64,000 nucleotides of DNA from Paenibacillus piri. Lineage in GTDB: Bacteria; Bacillota; Bacilli; Paenibacillales; NBRC-103111. Made by a program: the position numbers and the translations under genes. A model generated the notes under the pieces. The model saw only the letters and a list, made by a program, of their open reading frames with translations. It had not been told where the DNA came from and did not search any database. This document shows positions 16,930 to 24,164 of this stretch, in pieces; the stretch's first letter is position 1; every line of letters starts with the position of its first letter. Location: assembly GCF_004354045.1 (NCBI RefSeq), contig NZ_SMRT01000001.1, forward strand, positions 992,001-1,056,000, given 5' to 3'.

Positions 16930-17970
16930 TTATTGAATGATGTTGTTCTCTTTGTCTTTCACCGACGATTTCATTGCCTCGGTTACCTCAACTCCCTGAT
17001 CTTTCGCTGCTTTCAGGTTAAGAATGAGGTCCAGCTTATCCGGTACGGTTACTTTCATCTCGGCCGGCTTTTTGCCGTTTTTCAAAATGTCGGCAGCCAT
17101 CTGACCGACCTGGTAGCCATGATCGTAATATTTGAAGCCGTACGTGGCGAATGCGCCTTTCTCGACCGTATCGCGATCGCTGGAGAAGAATGGGATATGT
17201 TTATCTTTTGCAATTTGCAGCAAAGTATCCACGCCGCTTACAACGGTGTTGTCCAGCGTAATGTACATCGCGTCCACACGGCCGATCAGCGATTGGCCCG
17301 CTTGTTTGACTTCCGAGGTGTTCGTGACAGGCGCTTTGATAAGCTTGATGCCGTGCTTCGCCAATGCTTCTTCCGCTTTCTTCGTCATGACGACGGCATT
17401 CGGCTCGCCTTCATTGATCACGACGCCGACTGTTTTCACTTTCGGAAAATTGCCGGCGATGAAATCCATCAGCTTCGTAATGGCTTCCGGATTCGTATCG
17501 GACGCGCCCGAGACGTTGCCGCCCGGTTTTTCGAGATCGGTTACGATTTTCGCCGCGACGGGATCGGTTACGGCCGCAAAAAGAACAGGCGATTTTTTCA
17601 CCTGCTGTACGACCGCTTGAGCGGACGGAGTGGCGATAGCGAGTACAAGATCGTTATCGGCCGAAGCGAGTTTCTGAGCGATGGACAAATTGTTCGTAGG
17701 GTCGCCCTGGGCGTTGTTGTAATCAAGCTTCAGGCTGCTGCCCTCAACGATTCCGGCGTCCTTCAACGCTGCGATGAAGCCTTGGCGCGTCGCGTCCAGC
17801 GACGGATGCTCGGCGATTTGCGATATGGCGACTTTATACGTTTTTTGCTCCGGGTTGGCGGATCCGGTTGTAGGCGGTGCCGCGGTGTTTCCCGGCTTTT
17901 GGCCGCAGCCGACTGCGGTAATCAGCAGCGCTGCGAGTGCAAGCGATGTCCATGTTTTCTTTTTCATCAT
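16930..17970 (-). CDS. ABC transporter substrate-binding lipoprotein (COG2984, TrpX-like)
   Basis: ATG 17970 or 17967 follows GAGAGGGGA; the longer frame to 18024 lacks a site. About 346 residues. Signal peptide with lipobox TAVGC, then an ABC_sub_bind fold (YKVAISQIAEHPSLDATRQG, SPVLFAAVTDPVAAKIV, PFFSSDRDTVEKGAFATYG). Members bind tryptophan, tyrosine or related ligands; the ligand here is not determinable. First gene of the operon, with its own promoter. Confidence 0.92.
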   Translation of the reverse strand: MMKKKTWTSLALAALLITAVGCGQKPGNTAAPPTTGSANPEQKTYKVAISQIAEHPSLDATRQGFIAALKDAGIVEGSSLKLDYNNAQGDPTNNLSIAQKLASADNDLVLAIATPSAQAVVQQVKKSPVLFAAVTDPVAAKIVTDLEKPGGNVSGASDTNPEAITKLMDFIAGNFPKVKTVGVVINEGEPNAVVMTKKAEEALAKHGIKLIKAPVTNTSEVKQAGQSLIGRVDAMYITLDNTVVSGVDTLLQIAKDKHIPFFSSDRDTVEKGAFATYGFKYYDHGYQVGQMAADILKNGKKPAEMKVTVPDKLDLILNLKAAKDQGVEVTEAMKSSVKDKENNIIQ

Positions 17971-18101
17971 TATTAGGTCCCCTCTCAATCTGTAACTTTG
18001 TTTCGCATGCTTGCCTAAGAGCACTTTATCATTTTAACCGGGAAAAGCGTTAAAGGGAAAAAGGGCTTGTCTCCTGTGCATACACAAACATAATTAACCA
18101 T

Positions 18102-18130
18102 AGTTTAATTGTACTGACGCTCTCAGTCAA
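18102..18130 (-). promoter_or_regulatory. Promoter of the COG2984-type ABC operon
   Basis: Minus-strand TTGACT (18130-18125) and TAAACT (18107-18102) lie 17 bp apart, about 130 bp upstream of the binding-protein start. The long leader in between shows no obvious riboswitch that I recognise. Confidence 0.45.
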
Positions 18131-18209
18131 TTCATTTCATACGAAAAACGAGATTGGTAATTTTTTTGTAAGGGAAAAAATGAGCAAATGAGGGCAATCG
18201 GATGGTTGA

Positions 18210-18467
18210 TTGGCTGCTCCTTCCAATTATTTTGCGTCACCGGCGGGTATATATGCAATCAAAAGGAAGAGAATTTCATTCGCTGCGGCAAGAAAGGGGC
18301 TCGGGACGAACCATTATTATAAAATCGAGAGTTTGGACAAGGCGGATATCGTCATCAGCGATACGGCTCCGCCCGCAGAATGGGTGGATAAGGCCGGAAC
18401 GTATGGACATTCACTGGATCGCTGCCGATTAAACCGCCGGGAGTTTAAAATTGAAATTGATGATTGA
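18210..18467 (+). pseudogene. Possible remnant of a DeoR-family regulator C-terminus
   Basis: The frame contains KGLGTNHYYKIESLDKADI followed by VISDTAPPAEWVDKAG, which resembles the end of DeoR/GlpR sugar-responsive repressors (conserved hydrophobic-hydrophobic-[ST]-D before the C-terminus). No HTH or sensor domain precedes it, and no ribosome site supports ATG 18210. I read it as a decayed fragment; a chance frame is possible. Confidence 0.3.
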
Positions 18468-18492
18468 CAAAACGAACGGAGCGCATTATAGT
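18464..18492 (+). promoter_or_regulatory. Sigma-A promoter of the first monooxygenase leader
   Basis: Perfect -35 TTGACA (18464-18469), 17-bp spacer, and -10 TATAGT (18487-18492, 5/6). Transcription would start near 18499 and read through the hairpin/terminator leader and repeat C into the monooxygenase gene at 18684. Confidence 0.65.
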
Positions 18493-18533
18493 TAAAAACA
18501 CAGTAAATTAATAGGAATAATATAGTATAGCTA

Positions 18534-18579
18534 CCGGAAAACCGGAGATCCCGCCACAGGCAGATCTCCGGTTTTTTTT
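18534..18579 (+). terminator. Leader terminator with overlapping CCGG hairpin (motif copy 1)
   Basis: CCGG-AAAA-CCGG (18534-18545) overlaps a perfect 10-bp terminator stem, ACCGGAGATC (18541-18550) with GATCTCCGGT (18563-18572), followed by eight T. The two structures share CCGG 18542-18545 and so exclude each other, the usual architecture of an attenuator. A plain terminator for an upstream remnant is the alternative. Confidence 0.7.
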
Positions 18580-18585
18580 CGTTCG

Positions 18586-18614
18586 TTGAATAGAAAGTAT
18601 AAGATATTATACTT
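18586..18614 (+). promoter_or_regulatory. Palindrome and possible second promoter shared by two monooxygenase leaders
   Basis: Arms AAGTATAA (18595-18602) and TTATACTT (18607-18614) with a 4-bp centre. TTGAAT (18586-18591) and TATACT (18608-18613) could form a -35/-10 pair 16 bp apart. The arrangement recurs with the same geometry at 20137-20165. Confidence 0.55.
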
Positions 18615-18617
18615 AGA

Positions 18618-18662
18618 CTTCGCACAACCTTGATAAACGTGCTCGTCCCCTAAGGACGAGGT
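18618..18662. repeat. Dispersed repeat C, copy 2 (shortened)
   Basis: CTTCGCACAACCTTGATAAA and the inner CGTCC/GGACG stem match copy 3 at 20168, but the right arm is lost. It ends six bases before the ribosome site of the monooxygenase gene. Confidence 0.75.
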
Positions 18663-18683
18663 ATAAAAAAAGGAGTTGGAGAC

Positions 18684-20009
18684 ATGAGTCAATCTGAACG
18701 CAAGCTGCATTTAAACGCATTTTTGTTTGGGAGCGGTCATCACGAAGCTTCGTGGCGGCATCCGGCAACGAAGCCCGAGCTGAACCTGGATATCCGCTAC
18801 TCTCAACAGCTGGCGCAAACCGCCGAGCGGGGGCTGATGGATTCCGTTTTTTTGGCGGACGGCTATGCGGGCCGCTCCAATAAGCTCGAGCCGTTCACGC
18901 AGCTGGCCGCGTTAGCGATGGTTACCGAACGCATCGGCTTGATCGCTACGGTGGGCACTACTTACAACGAGCCGTTCCACGTGGCCCGAAAGTTTGCTTC
19001 GCTCGATCATATAAGCGGCGGGCGGGCAGGCTGGAATATCGTCACGGGCGCTCAATCGGCGGCTTTCAACTTCAGCAGGGAAGAGCATCCGGAGCATGCG
19101 GAGCGTTACGACGATGCGGAGGAGTTCGTGGAAATAACAAAGCGGCTGTGGGACAGCTGGGAGGATGATGCGCTCGTCTATGACAAACAATCCGGCGTAC
19201 AGATCGAGAACGGCAAGGTGCATGAAATAAACTATAAAGGGAACTACTACGCGATTAAAGGACCGCTGAATATTCCCCGTCCGCCGCAGGGCTATCCGGT
19301 GCTGGTGCAGGCGGGCTCTTCGGATAGCGGCAAGGAGCTGGCGGCCAAAACGGCGGAGGTCATCTTCACCGCGCATCAAACTTTAGCGGGCGCCCAGTCG
19401 TTTTACGCCGATGTGAAGTCGCGCTTGGCCAAATACGGCCGGACCGCGCAACAGCTGAACATTTTGCCCGGCTTCAGTCCGATCATTGCCGAGACGGCTG
19501 CCGAAGCGCGCGAGCTTGAGGAGGAATTGAACGCATTGACGAATATAGAAGCGGCGGTCGGCCGGCTCTCCGCCCGGTTCGGCGTCGACTTGTCCGAATA
19601 TCCGCTGGACGGACCCGTGCCGCTGCATGCGGCCAAGCAGCTGGAGGAGGTGAACGGCAATAAAAGCCGCCACCAGCTTGTCGTCGATCTGGCGCGCAGC
19701 GAACAGCTGACGATCCGCCAGCTTGTCGCCCGTCTGGCCGGGGCGAGGGGACATCTCACGTTTACCGGAACGCCGGTGCAGGCGGCCGATGTCATCGAGC
19801 AATGGTTCAAGAACGGAGCTGCCGACGGATTTAACGTCATGCCGCAAATTTATCCTGACGGTCTCGATATTTTTGTCGACCGCGTCATTCCCGAGCTGCA
19901 AAACCGGGGATTGTTCCGCACGTCATATGAAGGAAAGACGCTCCGGGAAAATCTGGGCTTGGCAAAGCCCGCTAATCTGTTCCAAAGCGCAAAGACGACG
20001 ATTTTGTAA
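18684..20009 (+). CDS. NtaA/SnaA/DszA-family FMN-dependent monooxygenase
   Basis: 441 residues of the bacterial luciferase-like TIM barrel, in the nitrilotriacetate/dibenzothiophene-sulfone/SnaA subgroup: LNAFLFGSGHHEASWRHP at the N-terminus, SLDHISGGRAGWNIVTG (about 107-123) and GYPVLVQAGSSDSGKELAA (about 207-225). These enzymes use FMNH2 from a separate reductase and O2 to oxidise C-S or C-N bonds. AAAAGGAGTTGGAG precedes ATG 18684. Paralogous to the gene at 37155. The leader holds a promoter, attenuator-like terminator, palindrome and repeat C. Confidence 0.92.
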   Translation: MSQSERKLHLNAFLFGSGHHEASWRHPATKPELNLDIRYSQQLAQTAERGLMDSVFLADGYAGRSNKLEPFTQLAALAMVTERIGLIATVGTTYNEPFHVARKFASLDHISGGRAGWNIVTGAQSAAFNFSREEHPEHAERYDDAEEFVEITKRLWDSWEDDALVYDKQSGVQIENGKVHEINYKGNYYAIKGPLNIPRPPQGYPVLVQAGSSDSGKELAAKTAEVIFTAHQTLAGAQSFYADVKSRLAKYGRTAQQLNILPGFSPIIAETAAEARELEEELNALTNIEAAVGRLSARFGVDLSEYPLDGPVPLHAAKQLEEVNGNKSRHQLVVDLARSEQLTIRQLVARLAGARGHLTFTGTPVQAADVIEQWFKNGAADGFNVMPQIYPDGLDIFVDRVIPELQNRGLFRTSYEGKTLRENLGLAKPANLFQSAKTTIL

Positions 20010-20092
20010 TTGGGAAAGCTGCCGACATCGCGCGGCTGTAACAGCATTTTTAACCCTATTATTTCAAAATGAATAGAGGTAAAAAGCTCTGA

Positions 20093-20134
20093 CCAGACAA
20101 CTGGAGAAGCACAGCGCATCGTTGTGTTTTTTTT
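20093..20134 (+). terminator. Leader terminator with CCAG/CTGG hairpin (motif copy 2)
   Basis: CCAG-ACAA-CTGG (20093-20104) followed by AGA, then a terminator stem CACAGCG (20110-20116)/CGTTGTG (20120-20126) and eight T. Compared with copy 1 the hairpin has G to A on one side and C to T on the other, keeping the pair. It may simply terminate the upstream gene, but the next gene has the same downstream elements. Confidence 0.65.
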
Positions 20135-20136
20135 GA

Positions 20137-20165
20137 TTGAATAAAAAGTGCAAGATTTTACACTT
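20137..20165 (+). promoter_or_regulatory. Palindrome shared with the first monooxygenase leader (copy 2)
   Basis: TTGAAT at 20137-20142, then arms AAGTGCAA (20146-20153) and TTACACTT (20158-20165) around GATT. Spacing is identical to 18586-18614. One arm position changes A/T to G/C on both sides, keeping the dyad; one position is a mismatch. Confidence 0.55.
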
Positions 20166-20167
20166 TG

Positions 20168-20232
20168 CTTCGCACAACCTTGATAAACGCGCACGTCCCG
20201 CAAGGTCGGCGAAGCCGTTTATTCCGGGTTGT
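20168..20232. repeat. Dispersed repeat C, copy 3 (most complete)
   Basis: Nested arms: ACAACC (20174-20179)/GGTTGT (20227-20232), GATAAACG (20182-20189)/CGTTTAT (20216-20222), and an inner CGTCC with an imperfect partner. Also CTTCGC (20168-20173)/GCGAAG (20209-20214) as an alternative pairing. It lies between a terminator/palindrome and the ribosome site of the SsuD-like gene. Confidence 0.75.
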
Positions 20233-20261
20233 CAATATTTTATGAAAAAGAGGTGGATGGA

Positions 20262-21467
20262 ATGGCAATTGGCAGCAGTGATGCGGTGCCGGAATTCGGC
20301 TGGTATATGCCGACGCGGGGAGACGGCCCCTTTATCGGCGTAAAGCCGGAACGGGTTGTCGATACTCCATACATGATCAAGGTCGCGCAGGCCGTCGAGG
20401 AGGCCGGCTATACGTTCGCGTTAATACCGACCGGGGGCGCATGCACCGACGCATGGATCATGGGAGCGACGCTGGCGGCGCACACGAAGGTGTTCAAGCC
20501 ATTGGTCGCGATGCGACCAGGTCTTATTGCACCGGCGCTTGCCGCCCGGATGGGAGCGACGCTGGACGAGGTGACGGGCGGCCGGGCGTTGATCAACATC
20601 GTGACCGGCAGCTCGCCCGACGATATGAAAGCGATGGGCGATTCGTTGGCGTTCGATAAAGACGCCAGGTATGCCCGGACGCTGGAATATATAAAGATCG
20701 TTCGCCAGCTGTGGATCAACTCCCATGGCGTGGAAGGCAATAAGCTGTTGGCGAGCCGCAGCCGGGAGAAGGAGATCGAGCCGTTGAACTTTAACGGCAC
20801 TTACTTTACTCTGGAGGGCGGCGTCAGCTATCCTTCGCTGGTACAAAGGCCGCATCCGCCGTTTTATTTTGGCGGCAGCTCGCCTGCCGCCAAGCGAACT
20901 GCGGCGGAAATCGCCGATGTGTACCTCATGTGGGCAGAGCCGGTCGACTGGATCCGGGAGCAGATTGACGAGGTGGAATTTCATCGGAAGGAGCTGCTGC
21001 GGACGCAGGGCATTGACCGGAAAATCCGCTACGGCATCCGGGCCCAGGTCGTCATCCGCGATACCGAGGAGGAAGCCTGGGCGGCGGCCAAGCGGATCGT
21101 CAGCAAGGTCGATCCGGCTGTGCTGGCCGATACGGAGCTGCGTTTCTCGCAAGCGGAGTCGGCCGGTCAGCAACGGCAAAATCGGGTACGGCGGCTGTCC
21201 GCCAAGGACGATTATGTGATCGGCCCGAATTTTTGGGCGGGCCTGTCGACGATTCGCGGCGGCGGCGCAATGGCTTTCGTCGGCACGCCGGAGCAGGTGG
21301 CTGACCGCTTCCTTGAATATATCGACATCGGCGTCTCGTCGTTTATACTTTCGGGCTACCCGAATTTGGAGGAGGCTTCCTTGTCGGGACGGACGCTCAT
21401 TCCGGCGGTTCAACGAAAGCTCAGGGAACGGGCCCGCCAAGCGCAAGAAATTGCGGCGCAAGGATGA
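20262..21467 (+). CDS. ssuD: Alkanesulfonate monooxygenase, SsuD family
   Basis: ATG 20262 (MAIGSSDAVPEFGWYMPT) is chosen because GAGGTG lies six bases before it. 401 residues, a luciferase-like FMNH2-dependent enzyme. Matches to SsuD: MRPGLIAPALAARMGATLD, GRALINIVTGSSPDD, FYFGGSSPAAKRTAAE, RDTEEEAWAAA and the C-terminal FILSGYPNLEEA. SsuD cleaves alkanesulfonates to aldehyde and sulfite for sulfur supply and needs a flavin reductase. No ssuABC transporter or ssuE lies next to it here. A sulfonate-family relative with another substrate is possible. Confidence 0.88.
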   Translation: MAIGSSDAVPEFGWYMPTRGDGPFIGVKPERVVDTPYMIKVAQAVEEAGYTFALIPTGGACTDAWIMGATLAAHTKVFKPLVAMRPGLIAPALAARMGATLDEVTGGRALINIVTGSSPDDMKAMGDSLAFDKDARYARTLEYIKIVRQLWINSHGVEGNKLLASRSREKEIEPLNFNGTYFTLEGGVSYPSLVQRPHPPFYFGGSSPAAKRTAAEIADVYLMWAEPVDWIREQIDEVEFHRKELLRTQGIDRKIRYGIRAQVVIRDTEEEAWAAAKRIVSKVDPAVLADTELRFSQAESAGQQRQNRVRRLSAKDDYVIGPNFWAGLSTIRGGGAMAFVGTPEQVADRFLEYIDIGVSSFILSGYPNLEEASLSGRTLIPAVQRKLRERARQAQEIAAQG

Positions 21468-21468
21468 C

Positions 21469-21780
21469 TGGAGTTCAGTACAACGAGGAACCACATTACA
21501 GGGAGGGCTGGATCCCGGAAGACGACAGAACCGGAGCACAGGGATGGCTGAAACCCGGAAGACGACAGAATCGCATCACAGGGATGGCTGAAAACCGGGC
21601 AACGACGCAACCGCATCACAGGGATGGCTGAAAACCGGGGCAACGACAGAACCGGAGCACAGGGATGGCTGAAACCCGGACGACGACAGAATCACATCAC
21701 AGGGATGGCTGAAAACCGGGCAACGACGGAACCGCATCACAGGGATGGCTGAAAACCGGCAACGACATAACCGCAGCGGG
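21469..21780. repeat. 40-bp tandem repeat array, seven full units plus a degenerate edge
   Basis: Units begin with GGGATGGCTG (first one GGGAGGGCTG) at 21501, 21541, 21581, 21621, 21662, 21702 and 21742, so the period is 40 bp with one 41-bp step. Two unit types alternate: one with GAAACCCGG..GACGACAGAA and one with GAAAACCGG..CAACGAC. Forty is not a multiple of three and there is no consistent frame, so it is not coding. It fills the 422-bp gap between the SsuD-like gene and the aldo/keto reductase gene. Confidence 0.9.
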
Positions 21781-21889
21781 GAAGCAGAAGGATTACCCGC
21801 CGCGCCCGCAACGGCAGCTTGTTTCAAAACGGCGGAACTACAGCTGTGGAGTTTTCATTATTTAATCAAACTAAAGGGAGTGTCATAGA

Positions 21890-22975
21890 ATGACGATAGC
21901 TTTGCGAAGATTGGGAAGAACCGGCTTGAAAGTGTCCGAGGTGAGCCTGGGAACGATGGCGTTCGGTCGCTGGATCGATCAGCGCCATTCGGCCGAGGTG
22001 CTGGACGCGGCGCTGGATGCGGGCATTACGCTCATCGATACAGCCGATGTGTACGGAAAAGGAACAGACAACCAAAACCCGTTGGAATCCGGCCAATCCG
22101 AGACGATTCTCGGCAATTTGCTCGGCCCGCGCCGGAGCAGAATCATCCTGGCCACCAAGGTTCACGGTCGCGTCGGGGTGGAAGCCAACGATGCCGGGCA
22201 AAGCCGGTATCATATTATCCGGGCGGTGGAAAACAGCCTGAAGCGGCTGAAAACGGATTATATCGATTTGTACCAGGTGCACCGGTTTGACGAAAACACG
22301 CCGCTCGAGGAGACGCTGCGGGCGCTGGACGATTTGGTCCGCCAAGGAAAAGTGCGCTATCTGGGCGCTTCCAACTATGCCGCCTGGCAAATTGCCAAGG
22401 CGCACGGATTGTCGGCCGTTCTGAATTTGCACCGGTTCGAAAGCGTACAGCCGGAGTACAGCATAATCGCCCGCGGAATTGAACGGGAGCTGCTGCCGTT
22501 CGCCGCCTCCGAAGGGGTTGGCGTGATCGTGTACAGCCCTCTGGGACGCGGATTACTGACCGGCAAGTACAGGTTCGGCGAGACGCCGCCGGCGGGGACG
22601 CGCGGTGCAGCCGGCGAGCAGCGACTGAAGCCGCTGCTCGCCGAAGAGCGCAATTTCCAAATCGTCGAGGGGTTGAAGGGAATCGCCGAGCGCAAAGGCT
22701 GGTCCCTGGCGCAGCTGGCGCTGACCTGGGTCGTGAGCCGTTCGCATGTTACATCGGCGATCCTCGGGGCGTCCAATCCGAATCAGGTTGCCGAATCGCT
22801 ACAGCATGTCGGGGAGAAGCTGTCCGCCGAAGAGCTGGCCGAGATCGACGCCATTACGAATGGCGCGAGCGGGACGGATGGCGGAGACAGCGGACCGAGG
22901 CAAGCCGAAGCCGTGAACGGCGCTTCTTCTTCCGCTTCCGCGCAGCGCGAGACCGCAGCCGCCTCGCCCAACTAA
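21890..22975 (+). CDS. Aldo/keto reductase
   Basis: 361 residues. TIM-barrel AKR with catalytic residues Asp (LIDTADVYGKG, about 50), Tyr in the same motif, Lys (LATKVHG) and His (YQVHRFDENTPLEE). GLKVSEVSLGTMAFG at the start and GRGLLTGKY are typical of the potassium-channel-beta/YghZ type. About 40 C-terminal residues (SGTDGGDSGPRQAEA and on) are low-complexity and unusual. AAAGGGAGTG precedes ATG 21890. It could reduce aldehydes released by the sulfonate monooxygenase, but that is inference. Confidence 0.9.
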   Translation: MTIALRRLGRTGLKVSEVSLGTMAFGRWIDQRHSAEVLDAALDAGITLIDTADVYGKGTDNQNPLESGQSETILGNLLGPRRSRIILATKVHGRVGVEANDAGQSRYHIIRAVENSLKRLKTDYIDLYQVHRFDENTPLEETLRALDDLVRQGKVRYLGASNYAAWQIAKAHGLSAVLNLHRFESVQPEYSIIARGIERELLPFAASEGVGVIVYSPLGRGLLTGKYRFGETPPAGTRGAAGEQRLKPLLAEERNFQIVEGLKGIAERKGWSLAQLALTWVVSRSHVTSAILGASNPNQVAESLQHVGEKLSAEELAEIDAITNGASGTDGGDSGPRQAEAVNGASSSASAQRETAAASPN

Positions 22976-23025
22976 GCTGGGGGCACAGCGGAACAGCGAA
23001 TCAGGCAAAGGAGCGTGGCAGAGGC

Positions 23026-24135
23026 GTGGCTGGCATCGTCATCAATCATCTGTATAAAAAGTACGGCAAAGATAAGCATGCGGTCGTCCATGATTTTCAC
23101 CTTGACATTCGCGATAAGGAATTTCTCGTATTTGTCGGGCCGTCCGGCTGCGGCAAATCGACGACGCTGCGAATGATCGCAGGGCTGGAGGATGTGAGCG
23201 AAGGGGAAATTTATATTGGGGAAAAGCTGGTTAACAACCTGCCCCCGAAAGACCGTGATATTGCGATGGTTTTTCAAAATTATGCGCTTTATCCCAACCT
23301 TACCGTATACGAAAATATTGCGTTCGGCTTGCGGCTTCGCAAGCTGCCGAAGCATGAGATCGATTTGGCCGTCAAGCGCGCCGCTCGCGTCCTGGAAATC
23401 GAGCCGTTCCTGGAACGCAAGCCGAAGCATCTGTCCGGCGGCCAGCGGCAGCGTGTGGCGCTCGGGCGCGCGATCGTCCGCAATCCGCAGGTGTTTCTGA
23501 TGGACGAACCGCTGTCCAATCTCGATGCCAAGCTGCGCGTCCAGATGCGGACGGAAATTATAAAGCTGCACAAGCAGCTGGGAGTCACGTTTATATACGT
23601 GACGCATGATCAGGTCGAGGCGATGACGATGGGCGACCGGATTGTCGTGATGAAGGACGGCAAAATTCAGCAGGTGGACACGCCTGATATGATTTACCGC
23701 TATCCGAGCAATACGTTCGTCGCCGGTTTTATCGGCTCCCCGCAAATGAATTTCCTGCAAGGACGTATAGTCGAACATGTGCCGGGCCGGCTTGAATTTT
23801 CGACTTCAAGATTTTCGCTGGAAATTCCGGAGGACATCGGCCGGGTGCTTGAGAAGCACAAGCAGGTCAACCGGACGGTCACGCTGGGTATTCGGCCGGA
23901 AAATATAAGTCTGGAAGGCTTGTATTCCGATACGGTCATGACCGGCGTTTACAAGCTCAGCGAATTAATGGGAGCCGACCGGTTTCTGCATCTCGATATC
24001 GGCCAGGACCGGCTGCTGGTCGTCCGCGTCCATCCGAATTTTCAATACGCCGAGGACGAAAAGGTGAGAATCGCCCCTGATATGAGCAAGGCATTGTTTT
24101 TCCATGCGGACACCGGCGTTAGATTTACAGAGTAA
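23026..24135 (+). CDS. MsmX/UgpC-type sugar ABC transporter ATPase
   Basis: 369 residues from GTG 23026. Walker [10 protein letters not shown] (about 42-50), Q-loop FQNYALYPN, signature LSGGQRQRVALGRA, Walker B VFLMDEPLSNLD, switch VTHDQVEAMTM and a C-terminal TOBE-type regulatory region (GIRPENISLE). MsmX-type ATPases serve several CUT1 permease pairs. This is the only CUT1 ATPase in the window, against three permease pairs (11.3, 27.2 and 33.7 kb), so it is the likely shared motor. Confidence 0.93.
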   Translation: MAGIVINHLYKKYGKDKHAVVHDFHLDIRDKEFLVFVGPSGCGKSTTLRMIAGLEDVSEGEIYIGEKLVNNLPPKDRDIAMVFQNYALYPNLTVYENIAFGLRLRKLPKHEIDLAVKRAARVLEIEPFLERKPKHLSGGQRQRVALGRAIVRNPQVFLMDEPLSNLDAKLRVQMRTEIIKLHKQLGVTFIYVTHDQVEAMTMGDRIVVMKDGKIQQVDTPDMIYRYPSNTFVAGFIGSPQMNFLQGRIVEHVPGRLEFSTSRFSLEIPEDIGRVLEKHKQVNRTVTLGIRPENISLEGLYSDTVMTGVYKLSELMGADRFLHLDIGQDRLLVVRVHPNFQYAEDEKVRIAPDMSKALFFHADTGVRFTE

Positions 24136-24164
24136 GCGCATTTCATCGTGAGGAGGTGTTCGCA

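Noticed and set aside
18534..18662. SAM (S-box), T-box or FMN riboswitch in the monooxygenase leader
   Set aside because: None of the conserved core sequences of these classes is present, and the leader is too short for a T-box or FMN element.
21469..21780. CRISPR array
   Set aside because: The 40-bp units are contiguous with no unique spacers, and no cas genes are present.
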